In this document: piece after piece, positions 49,435 to 59,300 of the stretch | Position numbering within the stretch: the first letter of the stretch is position 1 | Layout of the letters: every line of letters starts with the position of its first letter | Assembly: GCF_030653815.1 (NCBI RefSeq) | Contig: NZ_JAURYQ010000021.1 | Span: 1 to 64,000, forward strand | Direction of reading: 5' to 3' | Source of the DNA: Rhodoferax sp. | GTDB taxonomy: Bacteria > Pseudomonadota > Gammaproteobacteria > Burkholderiales > Burkholderiaceae_C | Length of the DNA: 64,000 nucleotides | The notes under the pieces: model-generated | Told to the model about the DNA's origin: nothing | Databases searched by the model: none | Seen by the model: the letters and a program-made list of their open reading frames with translations, nothing else | Translations under genes and position numbers: made by a program

Positions 49435-52229
49435 GGTGTGGCCTCGGGGTTGGCGCTGGCGCGGTGCACCAGGCCCAGGTTGATCAGGATCAGCAGGGTG
49501 GCACCCACCACTACCAAATAGACGCCGAGGTCAAACGCCATGGCCGACGCCAGCTCGAACTCGCCCACCAGTGGCCAGTCGAAATGGCCAAAGGCAGAGG
49601 TCAGGAACGGCCGGCCAAACAACCAGCTTGCCAGGCCGGTGAGCAGGGCGATGATCAGGCCCGCGGCGATCCAGGGATGGGTGTGCGCAGGCAGGCGCGC
49701 GTGGGTCCAGCTGACGCCATTGGCCAGGTACTGCACGATCAGCGCAACGGCGGTGATCAGCCCGGCAATGAAACCGCCACCGGGAAGATTGTGGCCCCGC
49801 AGGAAGATGAATACCGAGACCAGCAGCGCCAGCGGCAGCAGCAGCCTGGCAAAGGTGGCCAGGATCATGGGATGGGTGTCGCTGTCCCAGGCGCGGCCAC
49901 TGGCATCCTGCGTGGGGCCAGGCAGGCGCAAATTGCCCAGCAGCGCAAAAATGCCCACGGCGGCAATGGCCAGCACGGTGATTTCGCCGAAGGTGTCAAA
50001 GCCGCGGAAGTCCACCAGAATCACGTTGACCACGTTGCCACCGCCGCCGCCCGGCACGCTGTTTTCCAGGAAGAAGCCGGCCAGGCCATCGTTCGATCGG
50101 GTCAGCACGGCCCAGGCCAAAGCAGCGGCGCCGCCACCGGCCAGCAAGGCAATGCCGGCGTCACGCCAGCGCCTGGCGGCACTGGATTCGCGGGGCGTGG
50201 TGGCGGGCAGAAAATACAAGGCCAGCAGCAGCAAAATGACTGTCACCACCTCCACCGAGAGCTGCGTCAGGGCCAGGTCGGGCGCCGAAAACTTGACAAA
50301 CACCAAGGCCACGATCAGACCCACGGCGCCGGTGAGCACCAGGGCTGTGAGGCGTTGGCGATGCAGTGCGGTGGCCGCCAGCGTGGCCAGTATCAGCACC
50401 AGGCCGGCCATCAAACTGACGCCGTCAACAGCAAGCAGCGCCCGCGTGCCCGTCAGGGGGGCCTCAACCAGCACCAGGCCCGTAGCACCGAGCACCAGGG
50501 TGCTGACCACGAACAGCGCGAGCTGGCGCTGCAGCGATGCGGTGTCAAGCCAGCGGGTGAGGCGTTCTGCCGTGCCGAACAAACCCTGCATCAGGGCGTC
50601 AAAGATCAGTCGGCCCTGCAGGCGCTTGTCGAGCCGGTCGTGCAGTTGAAACAGGGGGCGCCGGAACCGATACAACACTGCGCCACCAACAAGGGCGATC
50701 ACGCTCATCCACAGTGCCGGGTTGAAGCCGTGCCAAATGGCCAGGCTGTGCCCGGGCACTGGCCCCTGCAACACGGCGCCGGCGGCCACAGCCAGCAGGG
50801 GCTCGACCGTTTGCGCCGGAAATATGCCGACCAACAACACCAGCACCACCAGAATTTCCACCGGCACCTTCATCCAGCGCACCGGCTCATGCGGTGTTTT
50901 GGGCAGGTTGACGGGTTCGCCGTTAAAGAACACGTCATGGATGAAGCGCAGCGAATAAGCCACGGCAAATATGCCCGCCAAGGTTGCCACGGCCGGCAGC
51001 AACCAGCCCAGACGGTATTCGCTGCCGGCGCTGGCGGCCTCGGCAAAAAACATCTCCTTGGATAAAAAACCGTTGGCCAAAGGCACTCCCGCCATGGCGG
51101 CGCTGGCCACCATGGCCAGCGTCGCGGTATGTGGCATGGCGTGCCAAAGGCCATTGATGCGGCGCATGTCGCGGGTGCCGCATTCATGGTCGATGATGCC
51201 CGCCGCCATGAACAGGCCGGCCTTGAAGATGGCGTGGTTGATGATGTGGAACACCCCCGCCAAGGCGGCCATCGGGGTGCCAATGCCAAACAGCGCCGTG
51301 ATCAGACCGAGGTGGCTGATGGTGGAATACGCCAGCAGGCCCTTCAGGTCGTGCTTGAACAGCGCCAGCACCGCACCCAGCAAAAAGGTGGTCAGGCCGA
51401 TGCCGCCCACCAGCCAGGTCCAGGCGTCGGTACCCGACAACACCGGGAACAGCCGGGCCAGCAGGAAGACGCCGGCCTTGACCATGGTGGCCGAGTGCAG
51501 GTAGGCCGACACCGGGGTCGGCGCGGCCATGGCGTTGGGCAGCCAGAAGTGAAAGGGAAATTGGGCCGACTTGGTAAAGGCACCCAGCAAGATCAGCAGC
51601 AGCGCCGGCAGGTAGAGTGGGTGCGCGCGCACCAGGTCGCCACTGGCCAGCACCTGGGTCAGCTCGAAGCTGCCCACCATGTGGCCGAGCAGGATGAAGC
51701 CCGCCAGCAGCGCCAGGCCACCGGCCCCGGTGATGGCCAGCGCCATGCGGGCGCCGCTGCGGGCGTCTTCGCGGCCGCGCCAGTAGGCGATCAACAAAAA
51801 CGATGACAGGCTGGTGAGTTCCCAGAAAATCAGCAACTGGATCAGGTTTTCGGACAGCACCACGCCCAGCATGGAACCCATGAACAAGAGCAGGTAGGCA
51901 TAGAGCCGGCTCAGGCTGTCGCGGGCGCTCAGGTAGTAATGGGCATAAAGAATGACCAGCAGCCCGATGCCCAGAATCAGCAGCACAAACAGCACACCGA
52001 GCCCGTCCATCCGGAAAACCAGGTCGAGGCCCGCGCTGCTGATCCATGGCAGGCGCTCGATCGTGGTGGTGCCGGCAAAGCTCGCCGCCATCAGCGGCAG
52101 CAATTGCAGCAAGGCCGCTGCCGTCACGCCAGCGGCGGTCCAGGCACTGACGGTGCGGCCATGGCGGGCCAGGCCGGCGACCAGTGCCGCGCCAAAAAAT
52201 GGCGTGAGTATGGCTAGAAACAATTGCAT
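49422..52229 (-). CDS. mnhA: Monovalent cation/H+ antiporter subunit A, with fused subunit B domain
   Basis: A 935-residue membrane protein. The first about 650 residues are NuoL-like ([10 protein letters not shown], then [13 protein letters not shown] with the helix-5 Glu, [17 protein letters not shown] with the conserved Lys, and a late FLSKEMFF). The last about 150 residues ([18 protein letters not shown], then [11 protein letters not shown]) are an MnhB domain, so no separate mnhB gene exists. This A-B fusion occurs in the Pha/Mrp group 2 systems. It heads the operon A-C-D-E-F-G, which exports Na+ or K+ in exchange for protons. The 89-base gap to qmcA holds no gene. Confidence 0.94.
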   Translation of the reverse strand: MQLFLAILTPFFGAALVAGLARHGRTVSAWTAAGVTAAALLQLLPLMAASFAGTTTIERLPWISSAGLDLVFRMDGLGVLFVLLILGIGLLVILYAHYYLSARDSLSRLYAYLLLFMGSMLGVVLSENLIQLLIFWELTSLSSFLLIAYWRGREDARSGARMALAITGAGGLALLAGFILLGHMVGSFELTQVLASGDLVRAHPLYLPALLLILLGAFTKSAQFPFHFWLPNAMAAPTPVSAYLHSATMVKAGVFLLARLFPVLSGTDAWTWLVGGIGLTTFLLGAVLALFKHDLKGLLAYSTISHLGLITALFGIGTPMAALAGVFHIINHAIFKAGLFMAAGIIDHECGTRDMRRINGLWHAMPHTATLAMVASAAMAGVPLANGFLSKEMFFAEAASAGSEYRLGWLLPAVATLAGIFAVAYSLRFIHDVFFNGEPVNLPKTPHEPVRWMKVPVEILVVLVLLVGIFPAQTVEPLLAVAAGAVLQGPVPGHSLAIWHGFNPALWMSVIALVGGAVLYRFRRPLFQLHDRLDKRLQGRLIFDALMQGLFGTAERLTRWLDTASLQRQLALFVVSTLVLGATGLVLVEAPLTGTRALLAVDGVSLMAGLVLILATLAATALHRQRLTALVLTGAVGLIVALVFVKFSAPDLALTQLSVEVVTVILLLLALYFLPATTPRESSAARRWRDAGIALLAGGGAAALAWAVLTRSNDGLAGFFLENSVPGGGGGNVVNVILVDFRGFDTFGEITVLAIAAVGIFALLGNLRLPGPTQDASGRAWDSDTHPMILATFARLLLPLALLVSVFIFLRGHNLPGGGFIAGLITAVALIVQYLANGVSWTHARLPAHTHPWIAAGLIIALLTGLASWLFGRPFLTSAFGHFDWPLVGEFELASAMAFDLGVYLVVVGATLLILINLGLVHRASANPEATPWKP

Positions 52230-52318
52230 GAGGTCAGGATTCTTGGGCTATGCCCGGGCCGCGCGGCGTCAGGGCGCACGAGTCGCCCGGATCAAGCACT
52301 GCGCAATCCGGGGGCTCT

Positions 52319-53239
52319 TTAACCGCCAGAAGTCTTTTGCCCCTGCACCATCTTCATGGCCGAACCCACCAGCGCGGCCACTTCGGTCATGTTGCTGGGT
52401 ACGATCAGTGTGGTGGTGGCATCTGCCGCCACCCGGCTGTAGGCGTCCACGGCTTTTTCAGCCACCTTGAGTTGCACCGCCTGCTCACCGCCGGGCTGGC
52501 GAATGGCGGCGGCCACGCGCTCGATGGCTTGGGCATTGGCTTCGGCCACTGCCAGAATGGCCGCTGCTTCGCCCTGCGCGTTGTTGATGGCAGCCTGTTT
52601 TTCACCCTCGGAACGGGCAATAAACGCCTCCCGCTCGCCGGTAGCAATATTGATCTGTTCCTGCCGGCGGCCCTCGGACGCGGCGATCAGGGCGCGTTTT
52701 TCGCGCTCGGCGGTGATCTGCTGCTGCATGGCGTGCAGGATTTCCTTGGGCGGTGTCAGGTCCTTGATCTCATAACGCAGCACCTTCACGCCCCAATTCA
52801 GCGCGGCTTCGTCGATGGCTTGCACCACCTGGGCGTTGATGATGTCGCGTTCTTCAAAAGTTTTGTCGAGCTCGAGCTTGCCGATCACCGAGCGCAATGA
52901 GGTTTGTGCCAGCTGCGAGATCGCCATGATGTAGTTGCTGGAACCATAGCTGGCGCGCATGGCGTCAGTCACCTGAAAATACAAGATGCCATCGACCTGC
53001 AACTGGGTGTTGTCCCGCGTGATGCAGACCTGGCTCGGGATGTCGAGCGGGACCTCCTTGAGCAGGTGTTTGTAGGCTACCTTGTCGACAAACGGGATTA
53101 AAAAGTTCAGGCCGGGCATCAACGTGCCGGTGTACTTGCCCAAGCGCTCGACCACCCAAGCGTGCTGCTGGGGAACGACCTTGACCGATTGGGTGACAAA
53201 GATCACCGCGATGACAAAAATGATGACTGCAACTTCCAT
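52319..53239 (-). CDS. qmcA: SPFH/stomatin-like membrane protein (QmcA type)
   Basis: A 306-residue band-7 protein. An N-terminal helix (about residues 3-18) anchors it; the SPFH domain runs to about residue 190 (QQHAWVVERLGKYTGTL, then ALNWGVKVLRYEIKDL). A coiled-coil tail with many Glu/Ala (EGRRQEQINIATGEREAFIARSEGEKQAAINNAQ region) drives oligomerisation. The ATG at 53239 has GGAG seven bases upstream. It follows the NfeD gene, its usual partner, and both may be read with the Mrp operon. Confidence 0.92.
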   Translation of the reverse strand: MEVAVIIFVIAVIFVTQSVKVVPQQHAWVVERLGKYTGTLMPGLNFLIPFVDKVAYKHLLKEVPLDIPSQVCITRDNTQLQVDGILYFQVTDAMRASYGSSNYIMAISQLAQTSLRSVIGKLELDKTFEERDIINAQVVQAIDEAALNWGVKVLRYEIKDLTPPKEILHAMQQQITAEREKRALIAASEGRRQEQINIATGEREAFIARSEGEKQAAINNAQGEAAAILAVAEANAQAIERVAAAIRQPGGEQAVQLKVAEKAVDAYSRVAADATTTLIVPSNMTEVAALVGSAMKMVQGQKTSGG

Positions 53240-53260
53240 TTGATACTCCAAAAAAAACTA

Positions 53261-53284
53261 ACTTGACTTGACTTGACTCGACTC
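53261..53284. repeat. Short ACTTG pentanucleotide repeat
   Basis: Three direct ACTTG units followed by ACTCG and ACTC lie between the qmcA start and the family C hairpin. No function is evident. Confidence 0.7.
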
Positions 53285-53296
53285 AATGCACAGTTT

Positions 53297-53390
53297 GTCA
53301 TTGCGGGCTACGACCCGCAATCCATGAATTCCGGACTTCCTGGATCCCCCGGATCGTGGGCCGGGGCAGGCTCCTCGCATCCGGGATGAC
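53297..53390. repeat. Hairpin repeat, family C
   Basis: GTCATTGCGGG at the left, GCATCCGGGATGAC at the right, and CCGGACTTCCTGGATCCCCCGG-type inner pairing. It fills the gap between the NfeD stop and the qmcA start. Confidence 0.78.
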
Positions 53391-53410
53391 AAAGTCAGGT
53401 CCAAGACCTT

Positions 53411-53836
53411 TCACACTTTCTCAACCATCAAACGGCTGCCCACGACTTCGACGATGCGGTGCAAGCCGGGAGCAGACGCCGCACCGGTGCGCAGGGTCAC
53501 GCTCCAGGTGGCGCCGCGGTATTTGGCGGTGCTGGTGCCGTCGTCGTTCCAGGCGTCAATGTGCAGGGTTTCACCAATGTCCAGGTTGACGTCCCGGTTG
53601 GCACCGGCCGGCAGGGCCGGCGGCTGGTGCTTTTTATAACTGCGCCAGGCCAGCACACAACCCCCACCCAACAGCGCGGCCACCACCAGTTGCACCGTCA
53701 CCGACGCTCCCAGGTGCGCGGCGATGGCGGCGCCGGCCACGCCCAGTGACAACATCAGCAGGTAAAAGGTGCCGGTCAGCAGTTCCAGCGCAATCATTCC
53801 GCCTGCCAGCAGCCACCAGAGGGTTGATTCAGCCAT
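53411..53836 (-). CDS. NfeD-family membrane protein
   Basis: A 141-residue short NfeD protein: two or three helices (about residues 6-60) followed by a soluble OB-fold domain (GETLHIDAWNDDG, then KYRGATWSVTL). It lacks the N-terminal ClpP-like protease of long NfeD forms. NfeD proteins pair with SPFH/stomatin proteins in membrane quality control. The ATG at 53836 follows GGAAAC. qmcA lies downstream, separated by a family C repeat. Confidence 0.88.
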   Translation of the reverse strand: MAESTLWWLLAGGMIALELLTGTFYLLMLSLGVAGAAIAAHLGASVTVQLVVAALLGGGCVLAWRSYKKHQPPALPAGANRDVNLDIGETLHIDAWNDDGTSTAKYRGATWSVTLRTGAASAPGLHRIVEVVGSRLMVEKV

Positions 53837-53965
53837 GTTTGTTTCCAATTGTTATTTGACTTGTCGCATTCTGCTGTAAAAGTGCGTGTTCGCAACAGGT
53901 CCGACACGATAAGTCCTTACACTTCGCGCCAATTTACATTTTTCCTTGCGTCGCTGGAGCCCACC

Positions 53966-56254
53966 ATGAAATTCCGCTTTCCGATCGTCATCATTGACGA
54001 AGATTACCGTTCCGAAAACACCTCGGGCCTGGGCATTCGCGCGCTGGCGCAGGCCTTCGAGACCGAGGGTTTTGAGGTACTGGGCGTCACCAGTTATGGC
54101 GACCTGAGCCAGTTTGCCCAGCAGCAGAGCCGGGCCAGCACCTTTATTTTGTCGATTGACGACGAGGAATTCACCCCCGGGCCGGACCTGGACCCGGCCG
54201 TGGTGAATCTGCGCCACTTCATTGAAGAAGTGCGCCGGCGCAACCTCGATGTGCCGATCTACATTTACGGCGAGACCAAGACCAGCCGCCACCTGCCCAA
54301 CGACATCCTGCGTGAGCTGCACGGCTTCATTCACATGTTCGAGGATACGCCCGAATTTGTGGCGCGCCACATCATCCGCGAAGCCAAAAGCTACCTGGAA
54401 GGCGTGCAGCCGCCGTTTTTCAAGGCCTTGCTGGATTACGCCGAGGACGGTTCGTACTCGTGGCACTGCCCGGGCCACTCGGGTGGCGTGGCGTTTCTGA
54501 AAAGCCCGGTGGGCCAGATGTACCACCAGTTCTACGGCGAAAACATGCTGCGCGCCGACGTCTGCAATGCCGTCGAGGAACTGGGCCAGTTGCTCGACCA
54601 TGATGGCGCGATTGGCAAGAGCGAACGCAATGCGGCGCGCATTTTCAACGCCGACCACTGCTTTTTTGTCACCAACGGTACCTCGACCTCCAACAAGATG
54701 GTCTGGCACCACACGGTGGCACCGAATGACGTGGTGGTAGTGGACCGCAACTGCCACAAGTCCATCCTGCACGCGATCATCATGACTGGCGCGATTCCGG
54801 TGTTTTTAAAGCCCACGCGCAACCACTTCGGCATCATCGGCCCGATCCCGAAAAGCGAGTTCGAGCCTGCCACCATCAAGGCCAAGATCAAGGCCAATCC
54901 GCTGATCAAGGAACATTTGCCCGACATCGACGTGAACCAGATCAAGCCGCGCGTGCTGACGCTGACGCAGTCGACCTACGATGGCGTGTTGTACAACACC
55001 GAAACGGTGAAGAACATGCTCGACGGCTACGTGGAAAACATCCACTTTGACGAGGCCTGGTTGCCGCACGCGGCGTTCCACCCGTTTTACGGCACTTACC
55101 ACGCCATGGGCAAGAACCGGGCGCGACCGAAAAAGGCCATGGTGTACGCCACCCAATCCATCCACAAGCTGCTGGCCGGTATCAGCCAGGCCAGCCATGT
55201 GCTGGTGCAGGACTCGCAGACCGTCAAGCTCGACAAGCACCTGTTCAACGAGGCCTACCTGATGCACACCAGCACCAGTCCGCAGTACAGCATCATTGCC
55301 AGCTGCGACGTGGCGGCGGCCATGATGGAGCCGCCCGGCGGCACCGCGCTGGTGGAGGAAAGCATTGCCGAGGCGCTTGATTTCAGGCGTGCCATGCGCA
55401 AAATTGACGACGACTACGGCAGCGACTGGTGGTTCAAGGTCTGGGGACCGGACAAACTGGTGGAGGAGGGCATTGGCCGTGCCGATGACTGGATCATCAA
55501 GGGCGAGTCGCGCACCATCAAGGCCGGTGTCAACTGGCACGGTTTTGGCAAGATGGCCACCGGCTTCAACATGCTGGACCCGATCAAGTCCACCGTGGTG
55601 ACCCCGGGCATGGACCTGAATGGCAAGTTTGCCAAGACCGGCATTCCGGCCAGCATCGTGACCAAGTTCCTGGCCGAGCACGGTGTGGTGGTGGAAAAGA
55701 CCGGTCTGTACAGCTTTTTCATCATGTTCACCATCGGCATTACCAAAGGCCGCTGGAATAGCATGCTGACCGCCTTGCAGCAGTTCAAGGACGACTACGC
55801 CAAGAACCAGGCGATGTGGCGCATCCTGCCCGAGTTTTGCCAGAAGTACCCCAAATATGAAGACATGGGCCTGGCCGACCTGTGCCAGCACATCCACCAG
55901 TTGTATGCCAAGTACGACATTGCGCGCCTGACCACCGACATGTACCTGAGCGACCTGACCCCGGCCATGAAACCCAGCGATGCCTATGCCCATATTGCGC
56001 TGCGCAAAACCGAGCGCGTGGAGATTGACAAGCTCGAAGGCCGTGTCACCGTTGGCCTGGTGACACCTTACCCACCGGGCATTCCGCTGCTGATTCCGGG
56101 CGAGGTGTTCAACAAGAAGATCGTGGATTACCTCAAGTTCTCCCGCGAGTTCAACCGCCAGTGCCCGGGTTTCGAGACCGACATCCATGGTCTGGTGGAA
56201 GAGGTGGGTGCCGACGGTCAGGTGCATTACTTTGCTGACTGTGTGAAGGCCTAA
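53966..56254 (+). CDS. PLP-dependent arginine/lysine/ornithine decarboxylase
   Basis: A 762-residue fold-type-I basic amino acid decarboxylase. A response-regulator-like wing domain starts the protein (VIIDEDYRSENTSGLGIRAL). The PLP Lys is about K401 in ATQSIHKLLAG; WHCPGHSGG near 175 and the C-terminal VTPYPPGIPLLIPGE segment are further marks. Length matches E. coli AdiA (756) better than LdcI (715), so arginine is a reasonable first guess, but the substrate is not settled. Role: acid resistance or polyamine supply. The ATG at 53966 has GGAG upstream. Confidence 0.92.
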   Translation: MKFRFPIVIIDEDYRSENTSGLGIRALAQAFETEGFEVLGVTSYGDLSQFAQQQSRASTFILSIDDEEFTPGPDLDPAVVNLRHFIEEVRRRNLDVPIYIYGETKTSRHLPNDILRELHGFIHMFEDTPEFVARHIIREAKSYLEGVQPPFFKALLDYAEDGSYSWHCPGHSGGVAFLKSPVGQMYHQFYGENMLRADVCNAVEELGQLLDHDGAIGKSERNAARIFNADHCFFVTNGTSTSNKMVWHHTVAPNDVVVVDRNCHKSILHAIIMTGAIPVFLKPTRNHFGIIGPIPKSEFEPATIKAKIKANPLIKEHLPDIDVNQIKPRVLTLTQSTYDGVLYNTETVKNMLDGYVENIHFDEAWLPHAAFHPFYGTYHAMGKNRARPKKAMVYATQSIHKLLAGISQASHVLVQDSQTVKLDKHLFNEAYLMHTSTSPQYSIIASCDVAAAMMEPPGGTALVEESIAEALDFRRAMRKIDDDYGSDWWFKVWGPDKLVEEGIGRADDWIIKGESRTIKAGVNWHGFGKMATGFNMLDPIKSTVVTPGMDLNGKFAKTGIPASIVTKFLAEHGVVVEKTGLYSFFIMFTIGITKGRWNSMLTALQQFKDDYAKNQAMWRILPEFCQKYPKYEDMGLADLCQHIHQLYAKYDIARLTTDMYLSDLTPAMKPSDAYAHIALRKTERVEIDKLEGRVTVGLVTPYPPGIPLLIPGEVFNKKIVDYLKFSREFNRQCPGFETDIHGLVEEVGADGQVHYFADCVKA

Positions 56255-56256
56255 AA

Positions 56257-56338
56257 GGTGCAACCCGAGGGTTATCCCTCATTCAAATGGGTTGTACTTT
56301 AAATAGAATCAGTGCAACCCATTTTAAAAGGTTGCACC
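56257..56338. promoter_or_regulatory. PutA autoregulatory operators
   Basis: Four copies of a GGTTGCAC-type site, read on either strand, lie in the 85 bases before putA: 56257-56266 (GGTGCAACCC), 56289-56297 (GGGTTGTAC), 56312-56320 (GTGCAACCC) and 56330-56337 (GGTTGCAC). The middle two form an 11-of-12 inverted repeat, ATGGGTTG with CAACCCAT. GTTGCA is the half-site bound by the ribbon-helix-helix domain of enterobacterial PutA, and the encoded PutA has that domain. Confidence 0.82.
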
Positions 56339-56339
56339 C

Positions 56340-59300
56340 ATGGCCACTGTCACACTTGGCATCAAGGTTGACGAATCCCTTCGCTCACGCATCAAGGACG
56401 CCGCCAGCGCGCAGGGCAAAACTCCGCATTGGCTCATCAAGCAGGCGGTCATGCAGTACGTGGAGAGTGTCGAGCGCGGTCAGTTGCCTCCAGCCATCAC
56501 AGGTGCAACCCAGATTGTCGACGGTCCGAAAGCCGATGAACCCGAGGCACTGACGACAACCGCCGCAGTGCCGCATTCCGCGCCGCAGCCTTTCCTGGAC
56601 TGGGCGCAGAACGTGCTGCCGCAGACCGACCTGCGGCCGGCCATCACCGCCGCCTGGCACCGGCCCGAGCCCGAATGCCTGCCATTGCTAGTGCAACTGG
56701 CCCATGTGACCGATCCGGCACAACGCGCGGCCATCGAAACTGTGGGCACCCGGTTGGTGGAAGGCTTGCGCGCCAATCAGAGCAGTGGCGGGGTGGAAGC
56801 ACTGGTACAGGAGTTTTCGTTATCCAGCCAGGAGGGCGTGGCGCTGATGTGCATGGCAGAGGCGCTGTTGCGCATTCCGGACAACGCCACCCGCGACGCG
56901 TTGATTCGCGACAAGATCAGCCATGGCGACTGGCACTCGCACCTGGGCAACTCACCGTCGATGTTTGTCAACGCCGCCGTCTGGGGCCTGATGCTGACCG
57001 GCAAACTGACCGCCACCGCGAGCGAAAAAAGCATGGCCAGCGCGCTGACACGCCTGATCGGCAAGGGCGGCGAGCCGCTGATCCGCCAGGGGGTGCACCG
57101 CGCCATGAAACTCATGGGCGAACAATTCGTCACCGGACAAACCATCTCCGAAGCACTGGCCAACAGCCGCGCGCTGGAGAAAAAAGGCTTTCGTTACTCG
57201 TATGACATGCTGGGCGAAGCGGCTACTACCGAGGAAGACGCCGAGCGCTATGTAGCCTCTTATGAGCAGTCGATTCGCGCCATTGGCATGGCGTCCAACG
57301 GGCGCGGTATTTTTGAAGGTCCTGGGATTTCGGTCAAGCTGTCGGCCCTGCACACGCGCTACAGCCGCGCCCAGCGCGACCGTGTCATGGACGAGTTGCT
57401 GCCCCGCCTGACCAAGCTGGCCCTGCTGGCGCGCCAGTATGACATCGCCATCAACATCGACGCCGAAGAGTCCGACCGGCTGGAGCTGTCGCTGGACCTG
57501 CTGGAGAGCCTGTGTTTCGATCCCCGGCTCAAGGGCTGGAACGGCATCGGGTTTGTGGTGCAGGCCTACCTGAAACGCTGCCCCTTTGTGGTTGACTACC
57601 TGATCGACCTGGCGCGGCGCAGCGGCCACCGCCTGATGATCCGGCTGGTCAAGGGTGCCTACTGGGACGCCGAGATCAAACGCGCCCAGCTGGACGGGCT
57701 GGACGGTTACCCGGTGTACACGCGCAAGGTTTATACCGACGTGGCTTACCTGGCCTGCGCGCGCAAGTTGCTGGCCGTGCCGGACGCGGTCTACCCGCAG
57801 TTTGCCACCCACAACGCACAGACCGTGGCCTCCATCGACCAGATGGCGGGGCAAAACTTCTACGCCGGTCAGTACGAGTTCCAGTGCCTGCATGGCATGG
57901 GCGAGCCGCTTTACGAGCAGGTGACCGGCACCGTGAGTGAGGGCAAACTGGGCCGCCCGTGCCGCATTTACGCGCCGGTGGGCACCCATGAGACGCTGCT
58001 GGCCTACCTGGTGCGCCGGCTGCTGGAGAACGGCTCCAACTCCTCGTTTGTCAACCGCATCGGCGATCCCAGGGTGAAGGTGGCCGACTTGGTGGTCGAC
58101 CCGGTGCAGGAGGCGCAAGCGATCGAACTTGAGACCGGCCAGCTCGGCGCGCCACACCCCAAGATCACCCTGCCGCGGCAGATGTTTGCCGAACTGGGAG
58201 CCCAGTCGCGACTCAATTCGTCGGGCCTGAACCTGGCCAATGAGCAGCAACTGGCGTCACTGGCGGCCGGTTTGCTGCGCAGCACGCAAATCAGCTACAC
58301 GGCGGCGGCCACTGTGGCGGAGGCGTCCCCTGTGGGGCAGGCTTCAGTCTGCCAGGGTCGACTGAAGTCGACCCCACAAACAGCCCAAGCCGTGCGCAAC
58401 CCCGCCGACCAGCGCGACTTGGTGGGCTGGGTCTGCCCAACCACGCCCGCAGAGGTTGAACTGGCCGCCACACGCGCGGCCAGTGCGGCGCAAATCTGGC
58501 AAGTGACGCCGCCGCAGGAGCGCGCCGCCTGCCTGAAGCGCGCCGCCGACCTGCTGGAGCAGCGCACCCAAACCTTGTTGGGCTTGATCGTGCGCGAGGC
58601 CGGCAAGTCGCTGCCCAACGCGATCTCCGAGGTGCGCGAGGCTGTCGACTTTTTGCGCTATTACGCGGCGCAGGTGGACGCCAGCTTTGACAACGAAACG
58701 CACCGGGCGCTGGGTGTGGTGTTGTGCATCAGCCCCTGGAATTTCCCGCTGGCGATTTTTGCCGGCCAGGTCGCCGCGGCGCTGGCCAGTGGCAACTGCG
58801 TGCTGGCCAAACCGGCCGAACAAACGCCGCTGGTGGCCGATGTGATGGTCAAGATTTTGCACGAAGCCGGTGTGCCGATGGATGCCGTGCAACTGGTACC
58901 CGGCACCGGTGAGGTGGTGGGTGCCGCGCTGGTGGCACACCCGCTGGTGGCCGGTGTCATGTTTACCGGCTCCACCGAGGTGGCCCGCCTCATCGCCCAA
59001 ACCCTGTCGAAACGCCTGAGCCTGCAGGGCCGCAGCATTCCGCTGATTGCCGAGACCGGTGGCCAGAACGCGATGGTGGTGGATTCATCCGCCTTGGCCG
59101 AGCAGGTGGTGGGTGATGTGCTGGCGTCGGCATTTGACTCTGCCGGTCAGCGTTGCTCGGCGCTGCGCCTGTTGTGTATCCAGGAGGACGTGGCCGGGCG
59201 TGTGCTCGACATGATCAAGCAGGCCATGCGCGAGTGGGTCATGGGCAACCCGGACCACATGCACACCGACGTGGGTCCGGTGATCGACGAGGATGCGCGC

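Noticed and set aside
49464-51065. 533-codon plus-strand frame opposite mnhA
   Set aside because: It is Gln/His-rich antisense of membrane-protein codons, with no family resemblance.
52230-52318. Possible terminator or repeat in the qmcA-mnhA gap
   Set aside because: A CCCGGAT/ATCCGGG pairing exists, but it has a long loop and no T run, so a terminator is not supported.
54806-56263. 485-codon minus-strand frame opposite the decarboxylase
   Set aside because: It is an antisense shadow; the plus strand carries the PLP-enzyme motifs.
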